This document shows, piece after piece, positions 61,438-64,000 of a stretch of 64,000 nt of DNA. The translations under genes were made by a program, and so were the position numbers. Location: contig CAJLTE010000001.1 of the NCBI GenBank assembly GCA_905209435.1, positions 1-64,000 of the forward strand. Reading direction: 5' to 3'. How positions within the stretch are numbered: position 1 is the first letter of the stretch; each line of letters opens with the position of its first letter. The notes under the pieces were generated by a model, which was given only the letters and a program-made list of their open reading frames with translations, was not told where the DNA came from and did not search any database. Origin of the DNA: an uncultured Blautia sp. GTDB lineage: Bacteria; Bacillota_A; Clostridia; Lachnospirales; Lachnospiraceae.

Positions 61438-63938
61438 TGGCAGAACCGAGAATTTTTTTAAAAGAGAACAGGGACCGAATTGAAAAGAACTACCTGGAGC
61501 AGGCGAAGAGCCTGCCCCGGGTTTTTGCGCCTGTAGATGAGAAATTACAGGAATGCACAGAAGAAGTGGCGCTTGCATGTAAATATTTATATGCATTTAT
61601 GCCATACAGTGACATTGGTAATTATCCATTTGAAACCTTTCTGGACTATGCAGAGAACGGAGTTAATCTGTGGAGAGAGAACCGGCAGGTAGCAGATCTT
61701 CCGGAAGAAATTTTTCTGAATTATGTGTTGTTCCACAGAGTGAATGAAGAAGAAATCGCACCGTGCAGAACATATTTCCGCACAGAGATTGGAAACAGAA
61801 TACAGGGAATGAATTTCAGAGAGGCAGCCCTGGAAGTAAATTACTGGTGCGCAGAAGAAGCTACTTATCACTGTACAGATGACCGTACTTTATCTGCGAT
61901 TTCTGTATATCGCAGGGGAAACGGCAGATGCGGAGAAGAGTCTGTATTTACCGTCAATGCTCTGCGAAGCGTAGGTGTACCTGCCCGTCAGGTATATGCA
62001 CCGAAGTGGTCTCATTGCGATGACAATCATGCCTGGGTAGAAATCTGGTGTGCTGGCAAATGGTATTTCCTGGGAGCCTGCGAACCGGAAGAAATCCTGA
62101 ATAAAGGATGGTTTACAAATGCTTCTTCAAGAGCAATGATGATCCATTCCCGTGTGTTTGATACAAAGATTCCTGAGGGAGAAGTGATCGGTACAGATGG
62201 CATGGTAACGATGCTGAATGAACTGAAAAGATATGCAGTAACCAAAGAAATCACAGTAACTGTAAAGGATGCAGAAGGCGCACAGGCAGAGGGAGCCGAA
62301 GTTTCTTTTGAAGTTCTGAACTATTCAGAGTATGCACCGATCGCAGAGAAGAAAACAGACAGCCAGGGTATTGCCAGACTGACAAATGGACTTGGAAGTC
62401 TGCATATTTGTGCGAGAATGTGTACTGATGGCGAATGGCTCTATGCCGAAACAGTTATGAACACTGAGAATACAGATAACTGCGAGCTTTGTCTGGCTCC
62501 GCAGGGCAGAAGAATTGACGGCGGATCCCAGAAGTGGACGGCAGTAGATATGTTTGCTCCTCACGATGCACCGGTAAATACAGATATGCCGACTCCGGAG
62601 CAGAAGGAGAAGGGAAACAAACGTCTGGCAGAAGCCAATGCACACAGAGAGCAGAAAGTAAGAAATTGGGTTAACCCGGAGTGTGAACGTTTCCTGACAA
62701 AGGAGATTAATGGAATTGAGGAAGCTGTTGTTTCTTCATTTAGGGCAAATCTTCTGGAAGTTCTGACAGAGAAGGACAGAACAGACTGCTGCAGTGAGGT
62801 TCTGGAAGAACACCTGCAGTTTGCCACACCATATCATGGAATGATGAAGAAAGATACTTTCGTATCCTATGTGCTGAATCCAAGAGTGGACGATGAAGTT
62901 CTTCAGAAATACAGAAAAGTGATCAAGAAGTTATTCTCCAGAGAGGAGAAAAGAGAGCTGAGAAATAATCCGGTCAAGATCTGGGAACGGATCGAAGAGA
63001 GAATTGTATCCAGACCTGAGAAAGAACGATCCAGCGTGATCACAACACCTGCAGGATGTCTGAAAACAGAGACAGGAAGCTTCTTATCCAAGAAGATCCT
63101 GTTTGTAGCAACATTGAGAACACTTGGCATTCCTGCACGCCTGAATCCACATGACCGTTCTATGGAGTATATGCTGAATGGAAAATTTGTACCAGTTCTT
63201 GCGAAGACGGAGAAGAACAGCATACTGATCCTGAAAGCAGGGGAAAATACACAGTGGAAATACTTCCAGAACTGGAGTATTGCGAAACTGGAAAACGGAA
63301 GATACGTTTCTCTGAAACTGGGAGCAGAAGCTTTTGAAGAGCAGAAGCTGACTCTGCCGCTGGAATCAGGAAGTTACAGAATCCTGACTTCCAACAGACT
63401 TCCAAACGGAAATATGTTTGCAAACGAGTATTACTTTGACATTGCATCCGGTGAGACGAAGGAGATTGAACTGGTGCTTAGAGAGGCTGATTTAGAGGAT
63501 ATGTTAGAGAACATTTCCATGCCGGAATTTACTCTGAGAAGAGAAGATGGAAGTACAGTAAATGCATCGGAACTTACTGCAGACGGCAAACATATCCTGG
63601 CATTCCTTGAAGAAGAGAAAGAGCCGACAGAGCACATCTTAAATGAGATGATGGAGCAGGAGGAGGCTTTTGCAAGATATGCGGAGAAGATTATTTTCGT
63701 AGTGAGAAATAAAGAAGCATTAGAGACTCCGACTTTGGCCAAAGCACTTGGAAAGCTGAAAAATGTTCAGATTTACTACGATGATTTCTCAGAGATTATC
63801 AATACGTTGGGAAGACGTATGTATGTAGATCCGGATAAACTTCCGCTGATCATTGTAACTAATAGAAGCCTAAACGGAATTTATGCGACCAGTGGATATA
63901 ATGTAGGAACTGGAGATATGCTGCTGAGATTAATGTAA
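61437..63938 (+). CDS. Large transglutaminase-like protein with C-terminal thioredoxin-like domain
   Basis: An 833-residue cytosolic protein (no signal peptide). Residues about 60-230 form a transglutaminase-like domain: Cys165 in GNGRCGEESVF, His198 in DDNHAWVEIW, and an acidic position in FLGACEPEEI. Residues about 265-370 look like an Ig/carboxypeptidase-regulatory-like beta domain (VTVKDAEGAQAEGAEVSFEV). From about 690 the sequence (FTLRREDGSTVNASEL, LPLIIVTNRSLNGIYATSGY) has the order of a thioredoxin-like fold, but there is no CXXC. Function is not known; a protease or crosslinker is possible. It starts at 61437 within the cutC stop. No gene was seen in the last 62 bases. Confidence 0.82.
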   Translation: MAEPRIFLKENRDRIEKNYLEQAKSLPRVFAPVDEKLQECTEEVALACKYLYAFMPYSDIGNYPFETFLDYAENGVNLWRENRQVADLPEEIFLNYVLFHRVNEEEIAPCRTYFRTEIGNRIQGMNFREAALEVNYWCAEEATYHCTDDRTLSAISVYRRGNGRCGEESVFTVNALRSVGVPARQVYAPKWSHCDDNHAWVEIWCAGKWYFLGACEPEEILNKGWFTNASSRAMMIHSRVFDTKIPEGEVIGTDGMVTMLNELKRYAVTKEITVTVKDAEGAQAEGAEVSFEVLNYSEYAPIAEKKTDSQGIARLTNGLGSLHICARMCTDGEWLYAETVMNTENTDNCELCLAPQGRRIDGGSQKWTAVDMFAPHDAPVNTDMPTPEQKEKGNKRLAEANAHREQKVRNWVNPECERFLTKEINGIEEAVVSSFRANLLEVLTEKDRTDCCSEVLEEHLQFATPYHGMMKKDTFVSYVLNPRVDDEVLQKYRKVIKKLFSREEKRELRNNPVKIWERIEERIVSRPEKERSSVITTPAGCLKTETGSFLSKKILFVATLRTLGIPARLNPHDRSMEYMLNGKFVPVLAKTEKNSILILKAGENTQWKYFQNWSIAKLENGRYVSLKLGAEAFEEQKLTLPLESGSYRILTSNRLPNGNMFANEYYFDIASGETKEIELVLREADLEDMLENISMPEFTLRREDGSTVNASELTADGKHILAFLEEEKEPTEHILNEMMEQEEAFARYAEKIIFVVRNKEALETPTLAKALGKLKNVQIYYDDFSEIINTLGRRMYVDPDKLPLIIVTNRSLNGIYATSGYNVGTGDMLLRLM

Positions 63939-64000
63939 TTGCTGCATGCAGAGTGAATAGTGAGGTAATGTAATTTAGCGTGATAAATAAGATACCTGAA

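Overview
The window looks like chromosomal DNA of an anaerobic, low-to-moderate GC Firmicute of the class Clostridia, most likely a gut Lachnospiraceae (Blautia-like). That placement is inferred from the fused AdhE, the DUF975 and TIGR03915/TIGR03916 genes, the strong AGGAGG-type ribosome binding sites, the TPP riboswitch, and a LexA box and Rex box of Firmicute type. No rRNA, tRNA, CRISPR array, complete insertion sequence or phage gene was found.

Layout. 1-2785: end of the ATP synthase operon (atpG, atpD, atpC). 2876-4219: a PLP aminotransferase. 4312-10124: a sugar PTS locus of ascorbate type (PRD regulator, EIIA, EIIC, an FGGY kinase resembling sedoheptulokinase, EIIB). 10345-12386: Na/Pi cotransporter with a PhoU-like tail. 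12489-15168: small hypothetical and membrane genes, an XRE regulator, and a striking array of about seven 53-bp tandem repeats. 15184-18229: GntR/YtrA-type regulator with an ABC exporter-like operon. 18283-21241: adhE on the minus strand, with a consensus promoter and Rex operator. 21575-21778: a 204-bp giant hairpin. 21808-23640: typA (minus). 24014-29780: SSB-like protein, cobalamin adenosyltransferase, dapA-dapB, a lipoprotein, a eukaryote-type HisA and long-form HPF. 29956-32920: TPP riboswitch with thiE-thiD-cytX. 32931-39141: malQ, secA and an NSS transporter. 39140-42776: AraC regulator (minus), a repeat-rich leader, an unusual dapF, and prfB with its programmed frameshift. 42803-51545: ACT-domain protein, hom, lysC-type aspartokinase, DUF975 protein, M28 peptidase and Tex. 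51609-53987: a two-gene DNA-repair-like unit (minus) under a LexA box. 54066-57059: LysR regulator, HPr-like protein, DUF1294 protein and MscS. 57145-59801: oligopeptide ABC locus with a structured leader and an internal deletion. 59904-63938: DeoR regulator, CutC and a transglutaminase-domain protein.

Functional links. dapA, dapB, dapF, hom and the aspartokinase supply the aspartate-family pathway (lysine/peptidoglycan DAP, threonine, methionine) from four scattered loci. thiE, thiD and cytX form a TPP-controlled thiamine salvage and synthesis unit. AdhE is placed under redox control by a Rex site.

The observations most worth following are: a DapF homologue in which both catalytic cysteines are serine; a LexA-like operator between the -35 and -10 of the radical-SAM/TIGR03915 pair; a three-way-junction leader with twin TGCA-AAGR-TGCA hairpins and a terminator in front of a deleted opp operon; an HPr-like protein lacking the phosphorylatable histidine; the 53-bp repeat array; and two families of dispersed intergenic repeats, one of which carries a 106-bp insert between 7-bp direct repeats.
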